Source: Hymenopus coronatus (taxonomy: Eukaryota; Arthropoda; Insecta; Mantodea; Hymenopodidae). Taken from it: a stretch of 64,000 bases of DNA. The position numbers and the translations under genes were made by a program. The stretch is from positions 11,695,001 through 11,759,000 of the forward strand of contig CM060899.1 in NCBI GenBank assembly GCA_030762935.1, in the 5' to 3' direction. This document shows, in pieces, positions 1 through 11,254 of the stretch. The notes under the pieces are model-generated. The model was not told the origin of the DNA. It worked only from the letters and a program-made list of their open reading frames with translations, and ran no database searches. Position 1 is the first letter of the stretch; every line of letters starts with the position of its first letter.

Positions 1-240
1 TAACCTCGATAGCTTCATACCCTGCCTTGATTTTCAAAAGTCAAAAACCGGGTATGGGTAGGCACAAATTCACCATTCATCTTGCGCTGGACCCGATAAA
101 AAGATATGAAACACTGAACTGAAAGATTCTCCTTTATCTCCTCAACGGACAAACCGTCTATTGCGCGGGTGATTAGTACACCGCGGGAGTAGTTTAAGGA
201 TGCACTTCGACATTTAGAGGATAGCTAGCAAAAATTGATG
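1..240 (-). mobile_element. LINE ORF1 (gag-like) fragment, cut by window edge
   Basis: Translated on the minus strand, this stretch gives RAIDGLSVEEIKENL followed by NGEFVPTHTRFLTF. These are the pieces expected upstream of the zinc knuckles in ORF1 proteins of Jockey/R1-type LINEs. A related copy lies at 33.9-35.1 kb in the same orientation and shares the segment about a basic residue run and the EFVPTY-like motif. The fragment has no start or zinc knuckle inside the window, and the continuation would lie to the left. It is a decayed remnant with no expected function. Confidence 0.55.
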
Positions 241-1025
241 CTTTCAGAATCTTAACAGCCTGGGAAGCAGAATTGACCAGGAGAGCACAAATTTATGAGG
301 ATAGACAGTCACTGAATACAGTAGTGATACTTTGTATAAGTTATTTGCCTCCAAGCTATTTCATTATAGAAAGATGGGTGCAATAAATGCTCAAGTGATG
401 AGTGTGTGGATTTGCAGGTCTTATATGATGTTAGTAAGTAATCACATTCCACCCAGATACATTTTTAAAACATTATGACATACAGAATCTTACTTAGAGA
501 AACTCTGTGATACATAACAACAATGTTTATATGTAACTATAATCACATAAATCATTTTGCACCCAGAGTTTGAGTGACTTTTTTTAAAATCAACATGAAC
601 TCAGGTACATTTACACAATGCTAAAGATAATGCATTTGATCAAATGTAAATAGCATAATGTTTTAAATTGTAGATGAAGTTATTAAGTTTGTTCAATCTG
701 GCCCAAAATTATTCTGCAAAGGAAGAATTAAAATTGTCTAATATCAAATGTAACAAAGAACCACATGCATAGGAATTTCTAGTTTGGTGGCAGTGCTTTA
801 ACACAATTTTATTTAAATGAAAAACAAAATAATTTGAGTTGGTTTTTGTAACATAAATATCACTTAGTATTTCTGACTTACGGTACAATTTCTAATAAAT
901 AAATATATGAGTAAATCCTAAAGAGTTGTAGGGAGTTAAAATAATATTACAGCCTTACTTTATTTTACCACAAGCTAAGTGTGAAGTTACTGGTATCCTT
1001 GTAAATCAACAGAAGCTACAGTTAC
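241..1025. other. AT-rich sequence with no recognisable gene
   Basis: No open frame of note and no protein similarity that I recognise. The sequence is uniformly AT-rich. Confidence 0.5.
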
Positions 1026-1029
1026 TTAA

Positions 1030-2055
1030 CACTTTTAGCCCGAATAGCAAAATGCTGTCTGAAAAGTGCCAAGCAATTTTAGAAGAGAGTGCAGGGTTTT
1101 AAATTATTAGTAATAATGAATACCAAATGGACAGCTGAACCTTTCTTTCAGTTTTAGTAAATCCTTTTGTCTACTATATAATATGCATTATATGGATGAG
1201 AAGTCTCCTCAATATATTAAAAGAAAAAGCAAAGGAAAAATTTGAAAATAAAATTGAAAATCCCCAAATAAAAATTAGGTATTCAAAACTTTACAGAAAG
1301 TTCAGGCCAATTAAAAGAGTGTACAAATATTTCTTTACTAAATCTTCATGTTTGGACTCATGTTTTATTTTATAAAGCACAAAATATGAATTCACGTAAC
1401 TAGAAGGTTGAAAACAGAAGAATAATCACAACCACACACCCCACCCCACCCCCACCCCCACACCCTTACACACAAAAGCATAAATGAAAAAGGCAAATAG
1501 CAATAGTATACAGATGTAACTTAGGTTTAGAACTTTTGTTATTGCATAGCTGAATACTTGATTCACACAGTGTTTGTCATCTGGTTATACCTCCATAAAG
1601 CCTTTTTGATAAGTACAATGATTATTATTTGCATGTGTACCAGGGCCATTATTATTGGATGTATTTTCATCATTGATGCTAGGTTATACATTTCGTTTCT
1701 TATGTCAATATCAGAAACTCTTTCATCAAAGCCTAAAAATTCAAAATTACTTGTTTTGTTCTAATACATCGTGAACTGCAGCTCTTATTTCCTCTTCATT
1801 TTACAACCTTTGGTTAGAAGACATGTTTAACCAAACACCTGCTAGAGAAACTAAATTTTTAGCTAATTTAGCACTTTGGAGTGAAGGTCCTGAAGCGTTC
1901 CAGAAAGCCTTTCTCTATGGCTATGACATAGAAAGCACACAGCCTTTCACACTGGAAAGAGTTAAAACTATGAAATTGGCCTCAGGATTAGATCATGATT
2001 GGCAATTCTCTCAGAATTTTCGAATTACAATTAGATTGTAATTGGCACTATATGC
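1030..2055 (-). mobile_element. piggyBac-like non-autonomous element, copy 1
   Basis: Begins next to TTAA (1026-1029) with a CACTTTTAGCCCG-type end and finishes around a GGCACTA end near 2048. The same interior (AAAGTGCCAAGC near the start, the block around 1862-1980, and a TTGGCAC end) recurs at 17684-18679, 21359-21913 and 22450-22980. TTAA plus CCYTTT..TGCC-like ends are typical of the piggyBac superfamily. Minus-strand translation at about 1800-1560 gives GFDERVSDIDIRNE, an acidic stretch resembling the N-terminus of piggyBac transposases. That assignment is inference. No full transposase is present, and the right-hand end has decayed. A C/CA-rich simple repeat lies inside (1431-1475). 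Confidence 0.6.
1431..1475. repeat. CCCCA/CA-rich simple repeat
   Basis: A run of CCCCAC and CA units within the piggyBac-like copy. It is not seen at this place in the other copies. Confidence 0.8.
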
Positions 2056-2369
2056 ACAAGACTTTCTTATTTGGTGGTGGTGTTACAACATAGCTTTATT
2101 TATAACTTATAATAAATAAACATATGTATATACATACCAGTAAATTTTAAAGAGTTGTAGAGAGTTAAAATGCTACTGAAGCCTTACTTTATTTTACTTT
2201 CATTGATGAACTTACTTTTGATTTCATTGATGTTTGTGCCAATTGTTACAAGGATTTGATGTTTTGAACAGTCAGTATGTAAATCATTGTTTCACCACTT
2301 ATATTTCAGAATGATGAACACCCTAGTGCATTTGACATTATATTAAATATATATTATATTAAATTGAGG

Positions 2370-2620
2370 TTTTTGGATGTTTTTAATTGCTGTGCTCCTC
2401 AGCATCCCATTGTAAATTGAGAATGAAAGATAACATAATTGTGCTCAAAGGACTCTTTATCAAACATGAGGTTATTTTACATGTACTAAATCTATGATGG
2501 GGCCAGCAGTTTTAATTCCCTTCTGCAGGAGCGTATGCTAAGATTTTTGCATCCAAAAAATTCCACCACCCTCCACCAGATCTGAAATTGTGACCTTAAG
2601 AACCAAGGTTGATGGGCCAA
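2370..2620 (-). mobile_element. tRNA-derived SINE family 2, decayed copy
   Basis: Matches, in reverse orientation, the SINE at 38405-38690. Shared landmarks are the TCAGCATCCCA end, a region equivalent to TTTTGCTCAAAGG, the block around CTTCTGCAGGAGCG, and AAAAATTCCACCACCCTCC. The tRNA-like head at the right end is badly eroded. Confidence 0.6.
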
Positions 2621-2639
2621 TACAGCTAAACTAGCTTAG

Positions 2640-3800
2640 AAAAATTACAGTGAGGGATTTCATAATAGCTTCAATTGGTATTTGGGAACCATATTGTAAT
2701 TTGTCCTGATAACAGAGTAGATAACCAGTTTAAGAAACTATCTAACCCATAAAATGGTATTTAAGGAAATGCTTTACAGCCATGACAAAGTATAATTTTC
2801 ATGCTCTTGGTTAATATTCCTTATTGTGGAAAGATAGAGAAAAGGAGAAAGAAGAAAATGATATATTTACATTGGTAAGTAACTCTTATAACACTTTCAT
2901 TTTCTAGAAGTATATTTGTTAATAGATTGCTATGATACTCAAAACATTAAAAAGTGTGTTGACATTCAATAATAAACAGCAAAAAGTCCAGTAACAGTAA
3001 AATCCTAAAACTTTACAATTTTAAGGTTGTGTTTTGGCAGAAAATGATGTGTTATTGCAACTTCAACGTACAGCAATTACACATTAAAACATATTACTTC
3101 CTGTAAATGTGAAAACTGTCACACGTTAAAAGATCTGTACTTTGTTTGGAACTAACTTCTAGTGTCATTGATGCTAGTTGTTTTCAGATTTAGAGAAATT
3201 GCTTTGTTAAATGCTGGATTCTTAGGTTGAAATTAGAACAACTTTAGAATAACCTACAGCATCAGTTAAAAAGAATACCAATAGGAAGGCTAATATAATG
3301 CTGAGACCAAGATTAGTTATCATTTGTACTTTTTATTGGCTTAATATAACTGCCACTAAACAAACACTCATTCTAAGAAGTATTCCAGAGTATAGCATAA
3401 TTTCGGAGATTTTTCAAATGCCCTTTCACTATCCATTACAGATTAGATAACATCATCAGATGTTGGTAGTTCTTTATAAAATGCATGATATAATAGGTCA
3501 GTAAATTCCAGTGGAGCCAAAAGATGCTTTTACTTCCTTTTCTCAATCTTAACATGCCAAGGGAATGTTTATATTGTACAAAGTTCTTATTTATCTCAAA
3601 ATTTGTTACAATACAAACTTTTATTCACTGCTACAATTTACTCCATGCTACAACATAGAGACCGTTGACTATCACCCATGTATATACACTGGAACTCTGA
3701 GTTGAAGATTGACTGACTTCTGCCTTCCTACTCATCCTTAAACAGCCACATTAAAAAACACTAAACACTAAAAAACGAAATTTCTGGCATGTATCCATTG
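2640..3800. other. AT-rich sequence with no recognisable gene
   Basis: I see no coding signal, RNA gene or clear repeat here. Composition shifts abruptly to GC-rich at about 3.85 kb, where the ORF1 array begins. Confidence 0.5.
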
Positions 3801-3869
3801 TGACAAAATGTCATGCTCTGCTTCTAGTTACTGCTGCTGCTCTCCCTGCATTAATGGCATTCCAAGGAT

Positions 3870-4462
3870 TCTTTACAAAGATGGGGAAGGCACGCTACAG
3901 TAGTGGCAGCGTGGTTGTGCTGTGCAGGTTGCTTCGTGATGGCCAAATGCACAGCAGCGGCGGCAGGGGCGTTGCCGGGGCCCTAGGTTGGCCTCAGCGC
4001 TTAGGCGGCGCCCAAACATGAACAGGCCGTCACGCAAGGCTGCTTTGTAGTCTCCGACCTCAGTAAGTTCAAGTCGGACTAGCGGGGGGCCTCTTCTAGA
4101 TTGAATTCTCGTGGCCCTCAGCACTGAAGACCAACAGAGACGGCTAGCAGGCGCCTCGGCAGGACATGGGAGACTCCCCTAATGACCATGCTCAGGCGCT
4201 GGAAGTTCGACAGGCGGTTGGTTCTGTGGCTGAGGCTCTGATGGATTGGTCTGGATGTCGGTTGTGAAGAGTTGTGTCAGCGTCTGCGGCCGCAACTGCC
4301 GGGATTCGGCTGCGCGCTGGCACATTCTTTGCAGGAGGTTCTCGCAGAAAGCTGTGTTCTTCCGGCGAGTTGGCGGCGCTAACAGCGGCGTGGTTCTTCT
4401 TCGTCGTCATCCTCACCTCACCCCACCTACTACCACACTTAAAGAAATTACTACCGGTAGAA
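3870..4462 (-). mobile_element. ORF1-module unit A (RRM-like + zinc knuckle), 3'-truncated
   Basis: The most downstream of four head-to-tail minus-strand units. In order it shows an N-terminal low-complexity region, an RRM-like start (MVIRGVSHVLPRRLL at about 4180) homologous to VVRGFPRDLSTRHLL in unit C and VICGVPRDLPARFVL in unit B, then RGPPLVRLELTEVGDYKAAL and a CCHC knuckle (CRRCCAFGHHEATC). This order is established for Jockey/R1-type ORF1 proteins, which bind element RNA. The unit breaks at about 3870 before its coiled coil. Reading frames are interrupted, so it is a pseudogene. Confidence 0.6.
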
Positions 4463-5219
4463 TTTTTTTTTTTTTTTTTTTTTTTAGTTTCGAGTGGAGG
4501 AAAAAAATCCACCTTAAGGACTAATCCGGGCTGGCTAGCCCGGAGTGTTGGGGTCTCCCTAAGTGGGCATACCGACTAAAAAAACCCTCCACCTGTAGTG
4601 AATGGTAAGGATACTACGGTATCGCAGATTGAACCCACGCAGTCTAAGGTGAAGGTGAACTGGCGCGCTGTGCGGCCGCCAGGCTAGAGGGTTCTACTAG
4701 CAGGCCGGCTTGACCGAGGCCCAGCCGGCCCCCGTAGCGAAGTATAGGTGAGGAATTGGGAGGGAATTGCAGGTTGTGGTTAGGATTTAATGGTGAAAAT
4801 GTAATTGGGAGTGCAGGGAGAGCTGCCACTCTCCTCTCTCCCTATGGTGATGAGTCTTTTCTATCGGCTCTTCCTTCCTCTGGAGATTGGTGTCGTTGTG
4901 ATGGAGGTGAGAAGATCTGTTCTGAATCCTTCCTAAATGTCGTGGAGTTGTTTGGAGATGGATTGGTGAAGTTAGTGCGGCAGCTCTCGAATACCCACGA
5001 CCGAGGCCTCAAGAGATCCCAGCCGCAAGTTCCGGTCGTCGCTGTCCTTGGCAAGTGAATTAACGAGGTGGCTTTCGATGCGCTCCAGCTTGCGCTGGAC
5101 GGACGCAAGTACCTCGCCCTTGCCGTCTGCATCTCTTGTTGCTATCCGGTGCTCGACCTCCAATGCTTCGAGTCTTTCGTTGGTTGCCCGCTGAAGTTCT
5201 TTGAGACGGAGGCCGAGTG

Positions 5220-5252
5220 TGTGTAAGTGTGTGTGTGTGTGTGTGTGTGTGT
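5220..5252. repeat. GT dinucleotide repeat
   Basis: An almost pure GT run inside the coiled-coil coding region of ORF1 unit B. Confidence 0.9.
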
Positions 5253-5607
5253 TTAGCCGTCAGGATGTCGGAAATGGTCTGCTGCATGGCTTCTATGGCG
5301 TCCTTCAGGAAAGTGTCTGTCGGTGTTGTGGTCTCTATGGTGATAATATCTGGAGATGGTGATGGTGCCAGCGTAGATGGGTGATGGATAGCCCAGGATC
5401 TCCATCTGCTAGATTCCTGCTTCGGGGATACAGGGAGCACTAGACCTGCCATGTGAAGTGTGTGCGGCCGGAATAGGTGATGCAGAAGCGGCGTCGACGG
5501 CGAAGTTCATGCTGTAGGCAGGCGGCTGTCAAGCAAACCACACCACAGTAGTGGCACCTCGGTGCAGCGGAGCAATCATTAGCTACGTGCCCGTAGGCAC
5601 TGCAGTG

Positions 5608-6426
5608 TCAGCAGGAAACCGGTCTTTCGCTTCTGCTGGCTTTAACGCGCAGTGCCCTAGCAAGGGCAGGCTCGACGCTAAGGCAGCTTCCACGTCGGAG
5701 CCGGAACCAAGGTGAAGCCGGACCCCGAGTCGAAGTCATGGGATTGGCATTCACTGCTGAAGACCAAAACTGTTGAGCGGCTTCCAGAACGAAGCGAGCT
5801 GGTAGGTCCCGGGGAACGCCGCAGATGACCATAGTGGTCTGAAGTCGTGTTGTTGCCCGTCTCCAGCGAAGGTCGTGAATGAGGTAAGCTGCTGTGAGCG
5901 AGCTTGCCCCGCAGTAGTGGCATTTAGGTGCGTTTACATTGCAGAGGGCCAAACGCGGCGTGCAGTATCCAGCACGAAGCAGCTTGGAAGGTCCCGGGGA
6001 ACACCGATGACCACTGTGTGATGGCCATCTTGATGACTCGGCGTTGGAGTGGTGCCCGGCTCCTGATGAGTAGTGTGATGTTGAAGGCCGGGCCGGTTCC
6101 ACTTTGGGCTCTAGTATGGTGGCGGCTGTCGGCGGAAGAGGCCGGGCCGGTTCCCCGGTGGGTTCCGGTACGGCGGCGACGGCTATTGGCGGAGGAGCCA
6201 CCTGCTCCAAGAGGATAGATGGCCTGGCAGTCGGCGGTGTAGGAAGAGGGGCCAGGTGCGTTTCCACACTGCGCGGCGAGGCTGTACCGTAGTACCCTTG
6301 CGCACGCCTAATGCGGTTCCGGCGAGACCTCCCTGCACGGAGGGCCTCCATCTCTTCTCTACTGCAGGTGCGGTAGTGGGAGAAGCCTGCCTCGAATGCT
6401 GCCCTCAGCGCTGGATCCGTGCTCAC
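5608..6426 (-). pseudogene. N-terminal ORF1 protein of unit B (272 codons)
   Basis: Starts MSTDPALRAAFEAGF right after the poly(A) tract of unit C. It is Pro/Ala-rich from about residue 50 to 110 and contains VICGVPRDLPARFVLEAA at about residue 195-215, an RRM-like strand/helix shared with units A and C. It leaves frame before the zinc knuckles, which continue in other frames downstream, so this is the surviving front half of an ORF1 pseudogene. The plus-strand frames opposite are shadows. Confidence 0.55.
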
Positions 6427-6428
6427 TG

Positions 6429-7798
6429 TTTTTTTTTTTTTTACCGTGGAGGGGAAAAATGCACTAAGGTTTCAACCCCCAGCCGAAGTGCACTGTATGG
6501 GAGGATATGTGGGGCTCTCCGCTTCCTTATGCGGCATACCCACTACAGAAACCCTCCACTTATAACAGTAGATTGCTGAGTTCATCGTGCTGTTTAGCTT
6601 GGCGCGGTCCCGCTAATACATCCGCGTTAGTAAGTGAAAGGTAGGATGCTGCCGCACGTTGTGCGGGAGCTGATGAAAGGTTGTGTCTAGGCTGACAGTC
6701 ATGAGACCTGCCTGCAGCCTTGGGAATAAAGGTGAAAAATAGAAAGGAAATAAGGTGGAGATTGAGGAGATATTGGACGAAGAATTCTTACTGGATCTGT
6801 CTATTGCGGTAATGCTCAGCGAAACTCCTAGACGTCTTCCAGGTGGTCGATCCCTGAAGATCCTCTGTGGGTCCGTGCCCCTCAACCTGCACAGGAGGAG
6901 GAGCGGTAATGTTCTGCTGTTTTCGGAGTCGAAACATGTGAGCAGTGTGGAGAGCTTGCTTCAGGCGAACCTGCTTAAGCTGCTTAATGAGGCCGTCTAC
7001 CCGGGTGGATAGATCATCTACTGATGTTTGAAGAGTGGAGGTGAATGCGGTGTTTGAAGCTTGAAGTTCAAGCAGCTTCTGGGTGATGCCATTGCATTTC
7101 TCTTCAAGGGCAGCTAAGCGAGCGCCAACATTCAAGATCTCCTCGTGGATGCCCTGAATGGCGTCCCGCGTCGCTGCGTCTATCGAGGGTGCAGATGGCG
7201 TGGTGGCGATGATGGTATCGGCGGTGGTACGGTCAGCGGTGGTGAAGTCCGGGCTGGTGGTGTTGGCGGCCTGCTCCTGGGGTAAATGGGCTTGCCCGGT
7301 GAAGTGTCCTGAACAGGTGGTGACGGTGGAGATCGAGCCCAGTGCACTCGGTGGTGTTGGTGTTGGCACGACAGTAGTGGTACCGCGGCGGCGAGGAACA
7401 GGCGTCAGCTATATGCCTGAAGGCACAGGTGGCGTTCCCTCCGGCTAGCCTCGACGTCCAGGAGTCGCCCTAATAAGGACAACCCTGACGTCATGGCTGC
7501 TTCCAAGTCAGCCTGGTCCTGCAGTTCCAGTCTTACCAACGGCGTTGGCCCCGGTCACAGTATATGTGGGTGGGCCTCAAGCAAGAAGGCCACCGCGACT
7601 GCACGGCGGTGAGCAGATGCCGGGTGGAAAGGTCCCGAGGGAACCCCCGAACCACGGCACTGAACCAAGGTGGCGGTGGGGAGCTCGTCGGCGGCGGCGT
7701 TGGAGATGGTGGCAACCACAGTTGCAGTTGCGGCGAGACTGCGGTGGCAGCTCTGCGCTCTCTTCTTCGCCATGCTGTCAGCTCGAAGCCTCGTTCAA
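6429..7798 (-). mobile_element. ORF1-module unit C with 3' hairpin and poly(A)
   Basis: A head-to-tail sibling of units A, B and D. Minus-strand order is an N-terminus starting MAKKRAQSCHRS (7773), the RRM-like VVRGFPRDLSTRHLL (about 7660), a knuckle remnant around GHFTGQA (about 7300), and then a long open coiled coil (7369-6788, e.g. LNVGARLAALEEKC and STRVDGLIKQLKQ). A 3' region follows, whose last ~115 bases have GTGGAGGG/CCCTCCAC arms (6446-6561), and then an A tract (T on plus strand 6429-6442). The block around GATGCTGCCG (6644) is matched in unit D at 7995. Frameshifts make it a pseudogene. Confidence 0.65.
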
Positions 7799-9165
7799 TT
7801 TTTTTTTTTTTTTTTTTTTTTTTGGAAAGGGGAAGACAGAAAGATAGTTGGAGGGGAGAAAGATCCTGAGTTATTTCCTCAGGTGGAGAGTTTGGGGATG
7901 GTAAAGAGATAGTTGAGGTGAAATTGAGAAAGAAAATAGAGGAGAGGGGCGATGGTGAACCGCAGCTGCACCTCCGTTAAAGAGGGCAGTTTGCGATGCT
8001 GCCGGACGATGTCCGGGAGCGGGTAAAGGTAGGTTTCTAGGCAATTACCCATTACACAGAGGCCCTGAGTAATGGCGCTAGGGAGTAGGAGGTGAAATAG
8101 GAGGAAGTATGAGGTGGAGTGAGGAAGGAGTAGAGGGAAGGTGCAGGGGAGGTGTCTGCATCATAACTTGTAGTTGCTCTCAGGAAACGTTGGGCATAAA
8201 TGTTTTCTTTGTGCGCAGAGTCGTGCACCGGTTGGGGAACATAGATAGTGATGGAATGCTGAGTTGGTCTAGGCGCGGTGTTATGCCAAGGATGTTGGTA
8301 ATGTTGGAAGTGTGTCCAGTTCTGGTCATCGAGCGGGAGCTCGGTGTCGTGTGGTGTCTGCTGAATTTGTGTGGTCAGGGTTGTAGTGTCTGATTGGCTG
8401 TGTGATACTGCTGTTTGTTGCTGAGAGAAGTTTGAATCCGGGCAAGTTTCCGTCGTGGTGACGTCGTATTCGCTCGCTCAGGTTGGTGGCGAGTCGTTCG
8501 AGGCCTTCTTTGAGGGACGTCTGTTTCATGGCGGCGGTGCGAAGTTGGGAGGAGCAGTTGGACACGAAAGTACCCAGCGCCGCCGTGGAGGTGCCGATTG
8601 CTTTGCAGTCAATGTAAGGTTGCGTCTAGAGTGGTGGGGGTTGTGATGGCCGATAAAGTCTCCTCGATCAGGGCCATTCTGGTGCTTATTTCTCGAAGTT
8701 GCGATTGCAGATCTTAAATGGCTACCGTGATGGGGTTATCTCTTGCAGCGGTTTGTTTTGGAGGCGGAGGAGACAACTTGAGTCTGTTATGTGGCTGCGG
8801 AGGCTGTTGGAGGTGACTGTCGGCTGTGCGTGTCAGCAGCGCGGGTATTTTGGGCACTGCGCCTGGCCCGTGAAGTGGCCATAGCCTCTGCAGGTGGCGC
8901 AGTATCGGCGGCGGTGCGTCAGAGCAAGTGCTGTGCATTCGGCTGTGAGGAAAGGCGCACCACAATAGTAGTAGCGAGGTGAAGCTGCGCAGTGTTCTTC
9001 TTGGGAGCCGAATGCACAACAGCGGCGACAGGAGCGTTGCCGGGATCCTCGGTGCTCAGGCTGTGTGCAAATAGGTGAAGGTCATTGCGCAAGTCTGCTT
9101 CGTAGTCGCCGACCTGGGCGAGTTCTAGCCGGACTAGTGGAGATGGGGCTCTTCCGGGTTAAAAT
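7799..9165 (-). mobile_element. ORF1-module unit D, 5'-truncated, with poly(A)
   Basis: Begins (minus strand, 9165) inside PLVRLELAQVGDYEADL, homologous to PLVRLELTEVGDYKAAL of unit A. It continues through CRRCCAFGSQEEHC, YYYCGAPFLTAEC and YCATCRGYGHFTGQAQC (about 9030-8840), which make up three zinc-knuckle-like clusters, then a Leu/Ser-rich coiled-coil region (about 8720-8330). It closes with a purine-rich 3' region and a 25-base A tract (T on plus strand 7799-7823). The hairpin arms seen at the ends of B and C are not evident here. Confidence 0.6.
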
Positions 9166-9404
9166 AAATAAACGAACAAATAAATAAATAAAATCTTAAT
9201 ATCCTACCCCGACACCTTGGTTACTAAACCAGGGCATATATCCAAACTTCATATTTATTTCCCAAAAAACAATACATAAAAGTTACAATATAAGGTATAA
9301 TTTTTTCAGATAACTTATAAAGCAAAATAAATTAGAATAACAAAATGAGAACAAATACTACATCAAACTAAATAAGATAGAACAATAATAATTTAGACAT
9401 TATT
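9166..9404. other. AT-rich spacer
   Basis: Starts with an AAAT-type simple repeat (9162-9192) where the GC-rich array stops. No gene is seen. Confidence 0.5.
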
Positions 9405-9497
9405 GAATGGCATTGAATTTTTCAGTCTGACTCTACCTTTCCAACTCCTGTCCTACACACAGCTGTGTGAAAAGAACAATTATTCCAATATCATTGA
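9405..9497 (+). mobile_element. SINE family 1, headless 3' body
   Basis: Carries the same body (ATTGAATTTTTC, then GACTCTACCTTTCCAACTCC, then TCCTACACAC) as the copy at 9656-9812, but without a tRNA-like head. Confidence 0.6.
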
Positions 9498-9655
9498 CAA
9501 CAATATTTGGCTATACTATGAATCCTGGGTCTTAAGCACTTACAACATTGTAAGTTGCCATTGGGGTTGTCATCTCAAAGTAATTTGAGATCACCTCATG
9601 GTTTACCGGGAAACATGCGAGTCAGTTGAGAAATTCAATGCTACACCAGCATGTT

Positions 9656-9812
9656 GCCATGGTAGCTCAGTGGCAGAGCAACCGGCTAGAGATCATGAGA
9701 TCCGTGGTTCAAATCCCAGCTATGGCATTGAATTTTTCTGTCTGACTCTACCTTTCCAACTCCTGTCCTACACACGGCTTGTGCAAAAAAACAATTATTC
9801 CAATAATAATTT
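9656..9812 (+). mobile_element. SINE family 1 with tRNA-like head
   Basis: Bases 9656-9726 fold as a tRNA-like head. A 7-bp acceptor stem pairs GCCATGG with CTATGGC (one G-T pair), a 4-bp D stem pairs GCTC with GAGC, and there is a box A-like TAGCTCAGTGGCAGAGC and a box B-like GGTTCAAATCC. The anticodon stem does not pair, so this is not a working tRNA. A pyrimidine-rich body shared with 9405-9497 follows. The A and B boxes would form an internal Pol III promoter. Confidence 0.65.
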
Positions 9813-9834
9813 ACTTCCAAAAAATGAGAAATAG

Positions 9835-10788
9835 ATAAGTTATTTTATTACAGTAACTAAAAGTATACAACGGGGAATAAGTTAAAGCAAAAATAAATGT
9901 ATAACTAAAGTTCTATCTAATATTTACTGGAAGCCAGTAAATGTAACTGATAACCTAACTACAAAAGCTAACTTCTATCCACTGGAAGATAGCGGAAAAT
10001 GTGCTGGAAACCAGCACTCATCTACATTAACCTATGTATGGTAAATTCTACTAGTTGAATTTATTACTTCCACAAAAGGACTTTTATTATTTATATTTAA
10101 TATTGAGATGATGATAATGATTATTATTGTTGTTATTATTATAACTATTGTTATTGTTACTATTATCATTATTATTATTATAGTATTCATTTCTCATCTC
10201 ACTTTGTTTAATTAAAATATTAAATAAATAAATTTATTCTCTGAATTTAACCTTTTAGTTAGTAACTACTTTATTTCTTCATTTTATAAATTTACTATAA
10301 TGCAATTTTTTTTATAACTCACCTATTACTTTTAGTACTTAGGTAACAAATTAATTTTAATTATATTATAGTATAATAAACAATTTATTTATTTTAATTA
10401 TATATGCCTTCTTTTCTTTTTCATTTGACACTTTCACCTCACCATTTATCACTTAACACTTATTTTATCTAAAATTCACCAAAACATTCACTTCACTACA
10501 CAGTACTTACACCTTTACACTCGCTTCATCACAAAGCAACTCCTTTGTCTCTAGTTTTATGAATCTCTTCTTCTAATCAATCCTCCTTCCTTGCCTCCTA
10601 TGTAGTCCACGACTCTTCGTTCGTTGCCCTCTACTCCATGCCCCTCCACTCTGTCTCGCTCTGCATGGCTCCCTCTTCTACCTTCTCTTTCCATATTCTA
10701 CTCTCTTCAACTCTTCTCCTTTATTCCCAATTAGGGTTATTTTAACCTCTTATGGGTCTATTTCATTTCTCAACCCAACCTTAGCATG
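9835..10788. other. AT-rich non-coding stretch with ATT microsatellite
   Basis: No gene is seen. An imperfect ATT/TTA trinucleotide tract occupies about 10084-10190. The segment 10540-10730 is pyrimidine-rich on the plus strand and less AT-rich, but it contains no reading frame of note. Confidence 0.5.
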
Positions 10789-11210
10789 CTATACATATGC
10801 AAAACACTCCCTCCAAGCGGAACTGAACTGTAGCCCAGCTTCATGGTTCAGCATACTCCACTCGGAAGATATGGCCAGAGCCTCATTTACCCTGTCCTCC
10901 CAGAAACCATCACACTTGGCCACAATGGTCGTCTCTTGGAAGTTGGCTTTATGATCTTTTTCAAAACAGTGTTCTGCCAGACCAGACTTCTCAGGATGCA
11001 TGAGGCAGATTGTTCTCTCATGTTCTTAGACCCTGGTTGCCGGTTTGCCCAATGTATGGGATTCCTCACTCACAAGGTATGCAGTACACCCCGGAACTTT
11101 GAGGTGTAGTTGGTCATTCACTGGTCTCTCAAATTGCTTAATCTTCGATGGTGGTTTGCGGATGGTCCTGATATTGTGTTCAGAGAGAATCCTGCTTATT
11201 TTGCCCGGAG
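10789..11210 (-). mobile_element. Penelope-like element, 3' GIY-YIG endonuclease fragment
   Basis: Minus-strand translation gives, in order, KISRILSEHNIRTIRKPP, a PGVYCIPCE/GIPYIGQTGNQG segment (one frame break between), HPEKSGLAEHCFEKDHK, and AGLQFSSAWR just before the stop near 10789. This is the conserved C-terminal GIY-YIG domain of Penelope-like retroelements, including the HPEKSAVAEH-type helix and the final LSQAW-like motif. The RT domain is absent because the copy is 5'-truncated at about 11210, where the plus-strand LINE starts. A frameshift and a stop show that it is inactive. Confidence 0.85.
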
Positions 11211-11254
11211 GTCATCAGGTAGTCCCGGAGGTGAATGTTTATGGAAGAAAGAAA

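Larger units (their letters stand above)
4463..6428 (-). mobile_element. ORF1-module unit B with 3' hairpin and poly(A)
   Basis: The longest of the four units. Running on the minus strand it has an open N-terminal ORF (6426-5608), an RRM-like segment, zinc-knuckle remnants (CSAYGHVANDC, then PRCHYCGVVCLTAAC at about 5590-5510), a coiled-coil region (about 5330-4970, including VQRKLERIESHLVNSLAK), and a 3' region. The last ~100 bases (4496-4585) are bracketed by GTGGAGG/CCTCCAC arms. The unit ends in a 23-base A tract (T on the plus strand, 4463-4485). A GT tract (5220-5252) has expanded inside the coiled coil and reads as His-Thr repeats. No reverse transcriptase follows, which is odd for a LINE. 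Confidence 0.65.

Noticed and set aside
6104..7847. Plus-strand Gly/Val-rich ORFs in the GC-rich island
   Set aside because: They are the reverse-strand shadows of the ORF1 units; the minus strand shows zinc knuckles and coiled coils.
9656..9726. Possible functional tRNA gene
   Set aside because: Acceptor and D stems pair, but the anticodon stem does not, and it is followed by a repeated SINE body.
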